Shown here in pieces: positions 21,412 to 22,281 of a DNA stretch of 22,281 bases. The stretch covers positions 1 through 22,281 of the forward strand of contig PIVQ01000047.1 of NCBI GenBank assembly GCA_003354055.1, written 5' to 3'. The DNA is from Desulfobacteraceae bacterium (lineage in GTDB: Bacteria > Desulfobacterota > Desulfobacteria > Desulfobacterales > Desulfobacteraceae). Position numbers and translations under genes: made by a program. Below the pieces are notes generated by a model. It did not search any database. It had not been told where the DNA came from and saw only the letters and a program-made list of their open reading frames with translations. The first letter of the stretch is position 1. Each line of letters begins with the position of its first letter.

Positions 21412-22281
21412 ATGGAAAGCTTAAGAAAATTTGCAGCCGAGAACTGGATACCATGTGTCAGCGGAGCGATATTGATAGGCTTTCTAACAAGCTTGATGGT
21501 GATCAATTACAGAGCCCAGACTAAACTTCAGAAGGCATCCCTGAGACACATGAACGATGACCTTGAAAAGCATGCCTCCTCTGCCAAGTATTATTTTGCA
21601 GAACGGAAACAGGATCTGAACTCTTTGTCCCAGGCCTGGGAACTGACAACCTACTTTGCGAAAAACGCATTCGGGCTCTCCAGTGAAAGTGAATTAAAAG
21701 CCAGTTTGGTGCAAATCAAAAAGCGGTTTGATATGTTAATACAGAACCGGCAACAAGTTGGAAAAAACGTATTCAGATGCATTGCCCTATATAATATTAA
21801 CGGGGAAAAACTGATTTTTTCAGGTATAGATCACCCTTTCAACTTCACAGGCAGTTTTACGGAACCGGAGGGCCGTTTCCGGACAACCTTTAAACATCAA
21901 ACGCTCTCGGTTATTGTAGAAACACCCTATTTTTACAGAAGTGCCTTGAACGTTTTTCAGATTGCCTGCATAAGTCTTGATACCATATCCTTTGATGCGA
22001 TCCAGCGCGGCCATACTCCGGCACCCCACCCTGTCTTCATCAATTTTAACGGACCGGAAGGGATGTCATCCCATCCGATCCAGCCGCCTGAGATGGTTAA
22101 AAAAATGACAGCCATGGAAGAATTGATCCCCACACGGTTTTCCATCCCGGTTTTGAACGAAAGAAACATTGAGTATACTGGTAATAAAATCCGGATCGAG
22201 GGCACACCGTTTACCATGAACCAGGCAATTCCGGTCCGGAACTTTGGTTATGACAGTCCGTTTAATCTGTTATTGGCCATG
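21412..22281 (+). CDS. Membrane sensor protein, probably a histidine kinase, N-terminal part
   Basis: The frame is open from ATG 21412 to the last base (290 codons, no stop), so the 3' end lies outside. A membrane segment is at about 13-31 (IPCVSGAILIGFLTSLMVI), followed by a long extracytoplasmic region with a helical stretch (HMNDDLEKHASSAKYYFAERK near 47-67) and a mixed sensor-like domain (YNINGEKLIFSG). This layout fits the first half of a membrane histidine kinase, and the gene follows a kinase in the same direction. The catalytic part is not in view, so a cyclase or chemoreceptor is possible. The ribosome site (AAAAGGG, 9 bases) is moderate. Confidence 0.7.
   Translation, partial: MESLRKFAAENWIPCVSGAILIGFLTSLMVINYRAQTKLQKASLRHMNDDLEKHASSAKYYFAERKQDLNSLSQAWELTTYFAKNAFGLSSESELKASLVQIKKRFDMLIQNRQQVGKNVFRCIALYNINGEKLIFSGIDHPFNFTGSFTEPEGRFRTTFKHQTLSVIVETPYFYRSALNVFQIACISLDTISFDAIQRGHTPAPHPVFINFNGPEGMSSHPIQPPEMVKKMTAMEELIPTRFSIPVLNERNIEYTGNKIRIEGTPFTMNQAIPVRNFGYDSPFNLLLAM

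Overview
The window looks like chromosomal DNA of a sulfate-reducing deltaproteobacterium (Desulfobacterota, Desulfobacteraceae-like). This is inferred from gene content only: a FapA/DUF342 protein, a bacteriohemerythrin, several histidine kinases and receiver proteins, sigma-54 control, and a very large SpvB/Rhs protein. No rRNA, tRNA or CRISPR array was seen.

Layout. (1) 1-1457: the 3' end of a FapA-family gene, a structured repeat, and a bacteriohemerythrin gene. (2) 1481-3692: a scrapyard holding a fragment of an NtrC-type regulator gene, an ISAs1-family insertion sequence with a broken transposase, and two short gene remnants, one with an ADP-ribosyltransferase-like motif. (3) 3693-4410: a long intergenic stretch with a candidate small RNA (promoter plus two perfect hairpins). 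(4) 4411-11589: a 2392-residue secreted SpvB/FG-GAP/Rhs protein with an unusual internal membrane hairpin and a glycine-rich hydrophobic C-terminus, followed by a strong terminator. (5) 11872-22281: a regulatory island.

The island is the most interesting part. A sigma-54-dependent NtrC-type response regulator (minus strand) is divergent from a TPR / histidine kinase / Tat-exported metallo-hydrolase operon. The same promoter module occurs three times: before that operon (about 13281-13486), before a receiver protein (about 16541-16715), and before an unrecognised protein followed by a receiver-kinase (about 18598-18760). Each copy has a TATCATTTTGATA palindrome about 111-115 bases upstream of the predicted start, an IHF-like site, and a GG-N10-GC sigma-54 promoter (TGGYCCTAACCTTGCR), at nearly constant spacing. 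The natural reading is a local sigma-54 regulon controlled by the adjacent regulator. Two copies also share a 36-base leader containing a five-codon open frame (MIDPK).

Between the second and third modules sits an alpha-acetolactate decarboxylase gene with a perfect 19-base palindrome and a small translationally coupled upstream frame. A second dispersed repeat (ATTTTGTAACGATTCC core) occurs four times; two copies carry a nested hairpin head. Pieces of NtrC-type genes at 1481-1665 and about 17431-17480 suggest that this regulatory cassette has been duplicated and broken up repeatedly.
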